Of a stretch of DNA of 64,000 nucleotides, positions 8,570 to 17,315 are shown one piece after another (within the stretch, counting starts at the first letter, position 1; each line of letters begins with the position of its first letter). Source of the stretch: Nodularia sp. LEGE 06071 (lineage in GTDB: Bacteria; Cyanobacteriota; Cyanobacteriia; Cyanobacteriales; Nostocaceae); NCBI RefSeq assembly GCF_015207755.1, contig NZ_JADEWH010000012.1:104492-168491 (forward strand), in the 5' to 3' direction. A program made the position numbers and the translations under genes. The notes beneath the pieces were generated by a model. That model worked only from the letters and a program-made list of their open reading frames with translations, was not told where the DNA came from and made no database searches.

Positions 8570-11380
8570 CTAATTGCCTGAAACCCAGTAATTTTTCCCA
8601 GCATCAGCAATAAATCGGGATTTCTGGGTTGGACTCTGGGGTAAACCACGGCCAGAATTGCCAGCATTGACAGCTTGCCACCAAGGAGATTTCATGGTAG
8701 TTGTGGGGCGAATTAAAGGCTGTTGCTTGGTAGCCATATATAGCAGGGATGACAAAACCAGACTATTGGTGCTACTGCTAAACCCCAGGGCAGTTTTACC
8801 AGTTTTCTCATCAAAGCCCTCATAAAACCCCAGCAGAGGACGATATAAGTCGGTAGTGGCTTTGAATAATTCTTGGGCATAATTATCTTCTGGCAGCATG
8901 GCATAATAGGCGAATGCTACGGCTGTACTCACAAATCGCTTGTCTGCTAAAGGTTGTCCATCATCACCTAAAGTTAACCAAGGTTGGTTTTGACCAGTAA
9001 TTGTACTGTGAACGATGTATGGTTGCTGTTCGATTAAAGTCGTACCGGCCGCTGTCAGGGTTTTAGTCCGACGATAGCGTTCGCTTTGGGCTTGGAAGAT
9101 GTTGGTAAATAGCGATCGCATTTGCGGATCTAGACCAAATTCTAAGCCATACAATAAGAAGGGATTGCTGACTGTATATTGATTTACCTGGGAATTGCTA
9201 TCTGTTCTCACACGTTGAATTGGTACTGGGACACCTTCAACTTGAGCAGTTTTATATTCACCCCCCACAGCCGAACCATCCACATCAAACCCCCACAATT
9301 GAAAACCCCTTGCAGCATATTCTTCATAGCCCAAGCTGGTTTCAGGTTGCACACGGGGAAGCGATCGCCCTTTTTGGTCTTTGACTACAGTTGCACTGGC
9401 CAGTTTACCGTTATTCACCACCCGCAAATAAGACCAATCCAGGGCAATTTGATCAACAGCTCTGGTGTACTCTGGATGACAGGTTTTTAAGTTATGCAAT
9501 GCTGCTAAGATTCTGCCGACATCTAAAGCCGACCAGCCACTACCTTCTGGTGTGGGATTGCCACCGTAATCTATGGCTTGTAGGGTGCGGGTATCGTAAC
9601 CCCGATGAGGTAATTCTCCCATAAATAAAGGCATTTGAGTTAAAGCTGCCAACAATTGCCGGGTGCGCTGGTCAAATTCCTTGGCAGAAATTACATCAAG
9701 TTTCCGGGCGGCGTGTAGGGCGGTGAGATAATTGCCCAATCCCCACATAGTTGCACCTTTAATATCTTGGCGATCGCTGACCAATCCAGTTGTAGATTGA
9801 TAATTGGCTGTGAAATATGCCCAAGCAGCTTCCGCATAACGCCGTTGCACACCTGTGAGGGGTTGAGTGATGGCTGGACAAGATGATGGCTGGGGTTGTC
9901 CTACAGGCGGGATGGGTGCAACTGTGACTGCGACAGGACTTGCATCTGGTGTCACCGAAGAGGTTGTTGGAGGAGGTGTAACCGCTGGTGTCGGGGGAGT
10001 TTCTGGAGTCTTAACTGCTGGAGTTGGGGGAGTTGCTGGAGTTGTAACTGATGGAGTTGATGATGGTTGAAAATTCGCAAAAGAGACATTACTGCCCCCA
10101 ATTAAAGGCAGATTTCCCCTAGCTTTGTAGTATAAAATCTCCATCATTAGCCCATTAGTATTACCTGTGAGGGCTTTATTTGGCTGTTGGGTTTCCTCAT
10201 AAATTCCCGCATAGAAACCACCACCATCAGGACTGCGTAAATCCTTAGCGGCTTCAAAAAGTTTTTGAGCATAAGCATTATTCGGAAACAGATAACGCCA
10301 GCCAAATGCTGCTTTAGAGCTAAAGGTTCTAAACTGGGGAAACAGCTTATTTTCTTCGGTAATAGTTGCCCAGGCAACACCATTAGAATAAACAGTATTG
10401 TAGAGAAAATAAGGAGGTTGATCAATGTTGTCTTCCGAAACAGCAGTCAACTGTCCAGTAGCGTCAAAACGCCGTTTTTGTGTTTCTAAAACTCTGGTGG
10501 CAAAATCTTCTAAATATCCGACTAAACCAAATTCAATTCCATCTAAAATATAAGATTCACTCACTACATAATTGTTCGCATTAGTAGTTTGAAAATCACG
10601 CGTATCCACGGGAATTTGTACACCATTAATATCCACAAATTTAAATGGTTCTAAAGCTACTGCTTTCGGTGCTTTAAATCCCCAAAGTTCATATCCCCTG
10701 GCAGCATATTCTTCATAACCTAGTCGTCCTTCTTGGACTAACAAAGTTTTCTGATCGGGGAGAACTGTAGCGCCAAAAATTTGATCATCTTTAAGCGATC
10801 GCCCAATTTGCCATTTAGTCACAATCCCCTGAAGCCAATCATTATACTGCGGGTGACAGGTACGGATGACGTGAAAGGCCGCTAGTAACCGCCCAATATC
10901 TAAAGCAGACCAGCCAATTCCTTTTGCTACGGGGTTATTGCCGTAATCAACCATTTCGCCGGTGGCGGTGTTGTAAACTTTATTCGGTAAAGCGTCCTCA
11001 AATAGCTTCAGGTTAATCAGGGAGGTGAGAAATGGATTCAGGCGCGAGTCGAAGTCAGACTGATCAATTAAATTTAACCAGCGTGCGGCGTTTAAGGCCA
11101 TGAGGTAATTACCCATGTCCCAGAGTGTTCCGGAGGGATAGCCGCCGGTGGAATTGGTAAATCCGGTTTTTGGTTGGTAGTTGTTGACAAAATATTGCCA
11201 GGCGGCGCTGGCGTAGGTCTGTTCCTCTGGGGTGAGGGGATCGGTGATGGTGCTACAGCTGTTGGTGTTGGGGGTTTGAGCTATGCTGGTGTTGGGGATG
11301 TAAAGTAAAAATTGCAGCAAGGTTCCACAGAGGAATAATGCAATTAGTGGGAAGATTTTTTGGGGAAGATGTTTGAGCAT
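8570..11380 (-). CDS. Secreted protein with two DUF3131 domains
   Basis: 936 residues. An N-terminal signal peptide (hydrophobic residues ~10-33, possible cleavage after 'SIAQ') is followed by two copies of the DUF3131 domain, about residues 45-430 and 500-895. The repeats align: 'YASAAWQYFVNNYQPKTGF' with 'YAEAAWAYFTANYQSTTGL', 'GWSALDIGRLLAAFHVI' with 'GWSALDVGRILAALHNL', and 'GYEEYAARGYELWGF' with 'GYEEYAARGFQLWGF'. A Pro/Thr-rich linker, ~430-500, built on 'TPPTPAV' units, joins them. DUF3131 proteins resemble (alpha/alpha) toroid glycosidases and often sit with polysaccharide synthases; the reaction is not established. It lies 54 bases after the paralogue at 11435 and is probably co-transcribed. 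Confidence 0.85.
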   Translation of the reverse strand: MLKHLPQKIFPLIALFLCGTLLQFLLYIPNTSIAQTPNTNSCSTITDPLTPEEQTYASAAWQYFVNNYQPKTGFTNSTGGYPSGTLWDMGNYLMALNAARWLNLIDQSDFDSRLNPFLTSLINLKLFEDALPNKVYNTATGEMVDYGNNPVAKGIGWSALDIGRLLAAFHVIRTCHPQYNDWLQGIVTKWQIGRSLKDDQIFGATVLPDQKTLLVQEGRLGYEEYAARGYELWGFKAPKAVALEPFKFVDINGVQIPVDTRDFQTTNANNYVVSESYILDGIEFGLVGYLEDFATRVLETQKRRFDATGQLTAVSEDNIDQPPYFLYNTVYSNGVAWATITEENKLFPQFRTFSSKAAFGWRYLFPNNAYAQKLFEAAKDLRSPDGGGFYAGIYEETQQPNKALTGNTNGLMMEILYYKARGNLPLIGGSNVSFANFQPSSTPSVTTPATPPTPAVKTPETPPTPAVTPPPTTSSVTPDASPVAVTVAPIPPVGQPQPSSCPAITQPLTGVQRRYAEAAWAYFTANYQSTTGLVSDRQDIKGATMWGLGNYLTALHAARKLDVISAKEFDQRTRQLLAALTQMPLFMGELPHRGYDTRTLQAIDYGGNPTPEGSGWSALDVGRILAALHNLKTCHPEYTRAVDQIALDWSYLRVVNNGKLASATVVKDQKGRSLPRVQPETSLGYEEYAARGFQLWGFDVDGSAVGGEYKTAQVEGVPVPIQRVRTDSNSQVNQYTVSNPFLLYGLEFGLDPQMRSLFTNIFQAQSERYRRTKTLTAAGTTLIEQQPYIVHSTITGQNQPWLTLGDDGQPLADKRFVSTAVAFAYYAMLPEDNYAQELFKATTDLYRPLLGFYEGFDEKTGKTALGFSSSTNSLVLSSLLYMATKQQPLIRPTTTMKSPWWQAVNAGNSGRGLPQSPTQKSRFIADAGKNYWVSGN

Positions 11381-11434
11381 GGTTTGATGATCTCACGCAG
11401 AGTCGCAGAGTCGCAGAGAAGAATGCCTGAGAAT

Positions 11435-12892
11435 TTATAAGCCAGCCCAGACTGTGAGGGGTTTTCCGACTTGTTTATATAGTAGGCTGGAGAGAATTAC
11501 GCCGTTGTTGTTGGCGGTGAGGCTGGTGTTGGGTTCGCCCAGAGATTCGTAGTAGCCGTTGTACCAGCCGTTTTCGGATTGCAGATTTGTTTGGACAAAA
11601 TCCGAGAGTTTACGGGTGTAGTCGGTGTTATATAGTACGTTCCAGCCAATGGCGGCTTTGCTACTGACAAATCGTAAGTTCTGATGTTGTTCGCGGGTGT
11701 CTGTAATCGCTACCCAAGGTTTTCCATTCACAAATAAGGTGTTGTAAACGAAGTAGGGGGGACGGTCTAGGTTGTCTTCTGTGACGGCTGTTAATTGTCC
11801 GGTGCTTCGATAACGGGCTTCTTGGGCTGCTAATATGCGATCGGCGAAAACTTTCGGTAAAGATTGAAATCCGGTTTCAATGCCGTCTAAGATAAATGGT
11901 TCGCTGAGGACGTAGTTATTAGCGCCTGATGTGTCATGATCTCGTTTATCGTAGGGTATGCCTTGGCCGTAAAGATTGGCATAGCCTGTATTGGCTTGAT
12001 ATTCTAGGGCGGCTTTGACATTTAAGCCCCAGAGTTTAAGACCGTAGGCGGCATAGTTTCCGTAGCCTAAGCGTCCTTCTTGGTTATATTGTTCTTTCCC
12101 TTCGACGACGCTGGTACCATACATTTCACCTTTACTGGTGAGGCGTTTAACTTGCCAAGATTCCCAAACTTTTTCGGTTGGCGATCGCCACTGGGGGTAT
12201 TTTGTCCCGACTATTTTTAACCAAAGTGCCATTCGTCCTAAATCGATGGCTGACCAGCCAATTTCTTCGCGTTTTTCTAGTTGACCGTAGTTAACTGGTA
12301 GGAGAGTTTTGGAGTTATAGACTTTGTTGGGGAGTTCTTTTTTGTATAAAGGCATAGTTGCTAATGTCTGCAACATTGTCCCCATCTTTTCATCAAATTC
12401 TGACGCAGAGACAATCTTCAGTTCCTTGGCGCTGACCAAAGCTGCCATTCCAGCTGCTTGATCCCATAAAGTTACAGAAGGAAAGCCATCAACGGAATTG
12501 ACTAAACCTGTTTCATTGTTCCAGTTCCGCTCAAAATATGACCAAGCTTGACGGGCGATCGCCATTTCTGCTGGGGTGAGTTTTCCGACATTCGCCGCAA
12601 CATAGGGTACAAGAGAGATTTGAACTTCTTTGGGGTTAACGGGATCGCCTGGTAAAACTAAAGATTCCGCGTCAAGTCTCGCCAGTTCTTTGGGATCAAC
12701 TCCTGATTTTTTCACTGAAGCCATCGGTTGTGTGCTAGATGTTTCTGGTGTGTTTACAGAAGCCTTCTGAGTCCGAATTAGATACCCAGATAAGGAATTA
12801 AGCATAGAAATGGCGATCGCCGCTGTGACTACTCCTCCGACAGCAGCCAGTATAGATAACTTGTTTGGTGGTGGTTCAAAATCAGAGGTCAT
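11435..12892 (-). CDS. Membrane-anchored DUF3131 protein
   Basis: 485 residues: a short cytoplasmic tail, one transmembrane helix at about residues 14-34, a Ser/Thr-rich spacer, then one DUF3131 domain (~95-480). The key stretches match both domains of the neighbouring 936-residue protein: 'ARQAWSYFERNWNNETGLV', 'GWSAIDLGRMALWLKIVG', 'GRLGYGNYAAYGLKLWG', 'RPPYFVYNTLFVNGKPW' and 'SLTANNNGVILSSLLY'. Anchoring would place the domain in the periplasm. A role in trimming or handling the product of the GT2 synthase at 14644 is an inference from gene order only. Confidence 0.85.
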   Translation of the reverse strand: MTSDFEPPPNKLSILAAVGGVVTAAIAISMLNSLSGYLIRTQKASVNTPETSSTQPMASVKKSGVDPKELARLDAESLVLPGDPVNPKEVQISLVPYVAANVGKLTPAEMAIARQAWSYFERNWNNETGLVNSVDGFPSVTLWDQAAGMAALVSAKELKIVSASEFDEKMGTMLQTLATMPLYKKELPNKVYNSKTLLPVNYGQLEKREEIGWSAIDLGRMALWLKIVGTKYPQWRSPTEKVWESWQVKRLTSKGEMYGTSVVEGKEQYNQEGRLGYGNYAAYGLKLWGLNVKAALEYQANTGYANLYGQGIPYDKRDHDTSGANNYVLSEPFILDGIETGFQSLPKVFADRILAAQEARYRSTGQLTAVTEDNLDRPPYFVYNTLFVNGKPWVAITDTREQHQNLRFVSSKAAIGWNVLYNTDYTRKLSDFVQTNLQSENGWYNGYYESLGEPNTSLTANNNGVILSSLLYKQVGKPLTVWAGL

Positions 12893-13019
12893 TTTTGTAT
12901 AAGTCCTTGTGGTGTTACTTAATATACAGTTTTACAGATAATAACAATTTCATCCTGATCTACAAGCAAATATAAAGATATACAAACTGCTGTAGATATT
13001 TTTTCAACGCCCAGGTTGC

Positions 13020-14303
13020 TTAAAACTTGATTCGGAGTTGTCCGGAGAGGCCGTTGTTATTGTAAGCGCTTTCGCCGGTGTCTTGATTGCGAACATTACT
13101 AAATATATAGCCCAGGTCTACTTCTGCATTGGGTGCAAGTTTGGCTGTACAGCGAGTTTGATAGCTATTGGCGTTGTCAAAATTTCCATTGAGTCGCTGT
13201 TGTCCGACGGTGACAGCAAAGCGACAGCGCCAGCCATCAAATAAATTTCCTTCCCAACCCAACTCAGCATTATAAACCAGAAAATCTGGCGGAGAAAAAT
13301 AGCCACTCTCTCCTTCAACATCACTTGTGTAGTTCCAAGAAAACAAGTTAGCAGCCACAGAAAATTGACCTAATTTCCGTTCTAATCTGCTAAAAGACTG
13401 TTGTTCAGAATTACCATCGCTATAACTACCCCAACGATATAAAGCAAACAAGCTAGTATCTTGGTCAATCTGCCAAAATAAATTTGGCCCAAATCGCCAA
13501 GCTGTAATTTGATTATCTAAAGTTTGAGCATTGAATTTATAAAGCCCTTGTTCGATGTTTCCTGAAATAGCCACAAGAGATGTTAATTTACCATTTGGTG
13601 CAACTTTAGCGGGAGAAATGGCAGCTTCGACTTTAGCATTAAAATTCATCGCTGTGGGTAGACGATTAAAAGTATCTATTCCTGTGGCTGTGACTAGAGT
13701 CACTTCTCCAATTTTTCCTTCCCAGCCCACTTGTAAGGGAATATTGATAATTGTCTCAATACCCGATTTTTTAAAACTATTGAAACCTGTTTTAAACCTG
13801 ATTAAATTGCCATTTTCTAGTCGAAATTGCGCTGTGGGTTCAATAATTTGATTGATTTGGCCAAAATTATCACTATCATTCCGAAAATCTGTTTGGATAT
13901 TTTCTAAAACAGCAAATGGTGTTAAAGGTTCAGTCGATGTTGGTGGTGGAGTTATTTTGGGTGGTGGTGGTGGTGGTAATTTGAGACCAGGATTAAAATT
14001 TTCTGGAGCAGTCAGTAAAATCGGGTCTGGGGTTTGGGGAATTAGATCAGATTTTGCCAGTTCGGTAACTGAAGTAATTCGCTCATTCAAGTCTGCTATT
14101 TCATTATTTGAATCCTCAATCAAAAATTCTGTGCCAGGATGATGATGATTATGGGAGTGGTTTTCTTCCAGGCTAATAACCGAAATAACTGGTTCCGCCT
14201 TTGCTTGATTCATCCATAACATTCCCAAACTAACACTATAAATGATTATCCGTAAATTACCTGCGTATTTATAACTAAGCACCTGATGAAAAATATACGT
14301 CAT
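13020..14303 (-). CDS. Predicted outer-membrane beta-barrel protein, unknown family
   Basis: 427 residues. An N-terminal hydrophobic stretch ends in 'NQAKA', a likely signal-peptidase site. Next comes a short His-rich patch 'HSHNHHHPG', a linker, and a proline run 'KLPPPPPPKITPPP' near residues 110-123. The C-terminal ~290 residues show alternating polar/aromatic beta strands ('FAVTVGQQRLNGNFDNANSY', 'AEVDLGYIFSNVRN') and end in 'GLSGQLRIKF', with terminal Phe as in many outer-membrane barrels. I do not recognise the family. Position beside a GT2 synthase suggests an outer-membrane exit channel, in the place BcsC holds in bacterial cellulose systems (inference). Confidence 0.7.
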   Translation of the reverse strand: MTYIFHQVLSYKYAGNLRIIIYSVSLGMLWMNQAKAEPVISVISLEENHSHNHHHPGTEFLIEDSNNEIADLNERITSVTELAKSDLIPQTPDPILLTAPENFNPGLKLPPPPPPKITPPPTSTEPLTPFAVLENIQTDFRNDSDNFGQINQIIEPTAQFRLENGNLIRFKTGFNSFKKSGIETIINIPLQVGWEGKIGEVTLVTATGIDTFNRLPTAMNFNAKVEAAISPAKVAPNGKLTSLVAISGNIEQGLYKFNAQTLDNQITAWRFGPNLFWQIDQDTSLFALYRWGSYSDGNSEQQSFSRLERKLGQFSVAANLFSWNYTSDVEGESGYFSPPDFLVYNAELGWEGNLFDGWRCRFAVTVGQQRLNGNFDNANSYQTRCTAKLAPNAEVDLGYIFSNVRNQDTGESAYNNNGLSGQLRIKF

Positions 14304-14643
14304 TAATTAGTGTACCTCTGATCCAGGTAAAAATTGATCACAAGATATTGCAAATTTTCAGTAGTGAACTATACTGGGCAAACGAGTGTATTTGAGGTGA
14401 TTTGAGAATCTGGATTGAATCTCATAACTACTCAGTCACCCTTGGTCTGTTCTCCAGAGGCAATATTCAGAACTTAACTGATCAAAGTCGCGGCTACTTT
14501 TCCAGAAGATAGGAAAATCGCCAATTGCGAATTAATGCCTCAGTAAATCTGAATACTAATACTTTTATTTTCCAAAGTTTACTTTACCAAACCAAGCACG
14601 AAACAGACAACCATTAATTTTTGAATTTTCTTTCAGGTGCAAT
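14304..14643. other. Divergent intergenic region, 340 bp
   Basis: It separates the leftward barrel/DUF3131 genes from the rightward GT2 gene and must hold promoters for both. No clear -35/-10 pair, palindrome or small reading frame stood out. Confidence 0.5.
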
Positions 14644-16641
14644 ATGGCTTCAGTCTCTATTCTTAATGATGCAATAAATTTTTCTGGTAATAGCCGTTCC
14701 AGCCTCAAAAAAAGAACCCTGCTGTTTCGCTATTTGGCAGAAATAAATTTAATTTTTGGTGCTTGGTATTTGCATTGGCGGATTGGTAACTCTATCAACT
14801 TTGATGCATTGTGGCTTTCGATTCCCTTATTATTAGCAGAAATTTACAGTTACTGTGGTGGAGTCATGTTTGTCGTTGGACTTTGGCGACCCCTCGTCAG
14901 ACAAATTAAATCCCTCGACCAGCTAACACCAAGCATACCCACCGCTGATTGGCCTACTGTAGATGTATTTGTCACCTGCTACAACGAACCGCCCGAAATT
15001 GTCGAAGCAACCGCCAGAGATGCTTTAGCAATGGATTACCCCACCATCAAGTTACGCGTTTATATCCTGGATGATGGTAATTCCGAGCAAATGCGACGGA
15101 TGTCAGAAAGATTATGTATTGAAGATTTACAATCGCCATTATTACAACAAGAAGCTAACCGAATTGATGCAGAACGTTCGACTCTGGTAGAGCGTCTTGA
15201 ACAATTAAATAATTTACAACCAGATTTACAAGCGGCTGAAGAATGGTTACAAAACTATTCTGACACAGCAGATCATCCGACAAAACTTTTAAATAATCTC
15301 CGGCAATTTCTTTTATGGTTAAATATTTCTAGTCAAACTAATAGTAATTCCCAGAATACTATACAAGAACGCCTAACTACAGAACGAGAATTATTAGAAG
15401 CAGCCATTTACCAAAAAGAATTAGAACTAGTTGAACTCGCACGTTTGCGTTATATTGCTCGACCCAAACAACCAGGAATAGCACATCACGCCAAAGCAGG
15501 TAATCTCAATTACGCAATTTTTTCTGGCGAAACTGTCGGTGATTTTATCCTGACTTTAGATGCAGATCATATTCCTAAACCCCAATTTCTCAAGCGAGTT
15601 TTGCCGTATTTTTTAACTTACAATTTCTTCTCAGGAAAGTACGAATCAAACAAAATTGCCTTTGTCCAGACACCCCAAGATTTTTATAATATTCCCTCTG
15701 GCGATCCCTTTGGTCATCGCGCCAGTTTATTTTATGGCCCTTTGCAACAGGGTAAAGATGGGATGAATGCGGCTTTCTACACAGGTACAAATGCCGTATT
15801 GAGAAGAGAAGCATTAATTAGTGTAGGGCTACAATATTTTGCCGATGAATACGCCAAAGATGAAAAGCGTTTAGATGAATTTGAATTAATTGGCGGTGTA
15901 TCCAGCAACAGTATTACTGAAGATATGAATACAGCTATGCGCTTACACGGTGCTGGCTGGAAATCGGTTTATCACAATGAATTGTTAGCGGAAGGATTAG
16001 CACCTGATGATTTGAGTTCTACATTGAAACAGCGATTACGTTGGGCGCAAGGAACTATACAAGTTTTAGTCAGAGAAAATCCCTTAACAAAAGCCGGACT
16101 CAGCTTTTGGCAAAAGTTGCAATATTTCAAAACCATGTATAGCTATTTTTCAGGTTTTGCGACTGTGATATTTATCTTGTGTCCGATCATCTATTTTTTC
16201 ACAGGAATTATCCCAGTGAAAACATACGGACCTGATTTTGCTTTACACTTCTTCCCAGCTTTTGTGATTAATCGCCTTACCTTTCTGGCTGCGACTTGGG
16301 GGATTCCCGCTAGAGAAATATGGCGTTCCGAACAATATGCGATCGCCTTATTTCCTTTATTAATGCAAGCAGTGTGGAGTGTCTTTTCTGGACAGCCAAT
16401 CAAATTCCAAGTTACACCCAAGCAGCGCCAATCAGGAATATATCTCCGGCTGATTTGGCCGCAGTTAGTTGTCTTTAGCCTAACTATTTTAGGCATGATC
16501 TGGAGCCTGTTTCGGTTTGCGACCGGGACTTTAGATACTCCTGGGATTTATTTACTCAATGGTGCTTGGGCTATTTACAACCTGTCATTAATTTGGGCAA
16601 TCATTAATGCCGCTATTTGGCAACCAAAGTCTAATTCGTAA
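14644..16641 (+). CDS. Cellulose-synthase-like family 2 glycosyltransferase
   Basis: Processive membrane glycosyltransferase, 665 residues. N-terminal helices at about 28-48 and 58-80 precede the GT-A domain. Catalytic motifs are complete: 'VFVTCYNEP' and 'LDDGN' (Asp ~143/144), 'LDADH' (Asp 306/308), 'TED' (425-427) and QxxRW 'QRLRW' (463-467), which defines polymerising enzymes such as BcsA. Four or five helices follow. Two oddities: there is no C-terminal PilZ domain, so no sign of direct c-di-GMP activation, and residues ~155-270 between the first Asp motif and the DAD motif form a charged, heptad-rich insert. The sugar is unknown; a beta-glucan is the simplest guess. Confidence 0.88.
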   Translation: MASVSILNDAINFSGNSRSSLKKRTLLFRYLAEINLIFGAWYLHWRIGNSINFDALWLSIPLLLAEIYSYCGGVMFVVGLWRPLVRQIKSLDQLTPSIPTADWPTVDVFVTCYNEPPEIVEATARDALAMDYPTIKLRVYILDDGNSEQMRRMSERLCIEDLQSPLLQQEANRIDAERSTLVERLEQLNNLQPDLQAAEEWLQNYSDTADHPTKLLNNLRQFLLWLNISSQTNSNSQNTIQERLTTERELLEAAIYQKELELVELARLRYIARPKQPGIAHHAKAGNLNYAIFSGETVGDFILTLDADHIPKPQFLKRVLPYFLTYNFFSGKYESNKIAFVQTPQDFYNIPSGDPFGHRASLFYGPLQQGKDGMNAAFYTGTNAVLRREALISVGLQYFADEYAKDEKRLDEFELIGGVSSNSITEDMNTAMRLHGAGWKSVYHNELLAEGLAPDDLSSTLKQRLRWAQGTIQVLVRENPLTKAGLSFWQKLQYFKTMYSYFSGFATVIFILCPIIYFFTGIIPVKTYGPDFALHFFPAFVINRLTFLAATWGIPAREIWRSEQYAIALFPLLMQAVWSVFSGQPIKFQVTPKQRQSGIYLRLIWPQLVVFSLTILGMIWSLFRFATGTLDTPGIYLLNGAWAIYNLSLIWAIINAAIWQPKSNS

Positions 16642-16679
16642 TCAAAAATTTCCCATGTACTCTGTAAGGTGCGTTAATC

Positions 16680-16739
16680 TGCGTCATGACGCATCTAAGA
16701 AACTGAGAAATCGTTTCTTGAAGCTATTAAAAAAGCTTC
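16680..16739. other. Cluster of three hairpins downstream of the GT2 gene
   Basis: Perfect 14-bp palindrome TGCGTCATGACGCA (16680-16693), then AAGAAAC / GTTTCTT (16697-16703 with 16713-16719), then GAAGCT / AGCTTC (16720-16725 with 16734-16739). They fill most of the 172-bp gap before the STAS gene. They may end the GT2 transcript or form a structured leader for the STAS gene; no strong T-tract follows. Confidence 0.45.
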
Positions 16740-16813
16740 ATAAAGCTTGCTTTTACTTAAATTCAATGTAAGAATTAGATCATATCTAATAAATCAATTT
16801 AAAGGTAAACTCT

Positions 16814-17140
16814 ATGAATCCCACAGTCAAGATACTTGAACCTTCAGGCATTTTAAATGCAGTTAAAGGTAATGAACTCCGCCGGGAAATTACTAATCTT
16901 ACCTCCACTGGCGCTGATATTGTGTTAATTGATTTGAAAGATGTCAATTTTATTGATAGTTCGGGGTTAGGTGCTTTAGTTGCGTCTATGCAAGCTGTAA
17001 AACAAGTTAATGGCAAACTCTTTGTCTGCTCTGTTAATGCTCAAGTGAGGATGATTTTTGAATTGACAAAAATGGATAGAATTTTACAAATTTTCCCTAC
17101 TAGAGATGAATTTAATAATCAAGTCTTAGCAACACAATAA
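16814..17140 (+). CDS. STAS-domain anti-sigma-factor antagonist
   Basis: 108 residues forming a single STAS domain of the SpoIIAA/RsbV type. The phosphoacceptor loop is 'VNFIDSSGLGALVA', where the second Ser of 'DSSGLG' is normally phosphorylated by the partner kinase. It is the switch protein of a partner-switching module; a SpoIIE-type phosphatase (17316-18476) and an RsbW-like kinase (18654-19070) lie next door. Similar three-gene sets (IcfG cluster in Synechocystis; HmpU/V/W, which controls hormogonium development in Nostoc punctiforme) are known in cyanobacteria; orthology to those is not proven here. Confidence 0.9.
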   Translation: MNPTVKILEPSGILNAVKGNELRREITNLTSTGADIVLIDLKDVNFIDSSGLGALVASMQAVKQVNGKLFVCSVNAQVRMIFELTKMDRILQIFPTRDEFNNQVLATQ

Positions 17141-17315
17141 TTTATTTATCTCCAGCAGAGGCGCAGAGAAGAATAAAACATCAAATAGTAATGAACCACA
17201 GATAAACACAGATGAATATGGATAAATCTGTAGCTCGTCTCCATGAAAACTGCTGATCTAAATTCCCCAAATCCTCTGTCTTCTCTGTGCTACGCGAACG
17301 AAAAAAAATGACTCT

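Noticed and set aside
9867..10070. Gly/Val-rich 67-codon frame on the plus strand
   Set aside because: It is the complement of the Pro/Thr repeat linker of the DUF3131 protein; repetitive composition explains the open frame.
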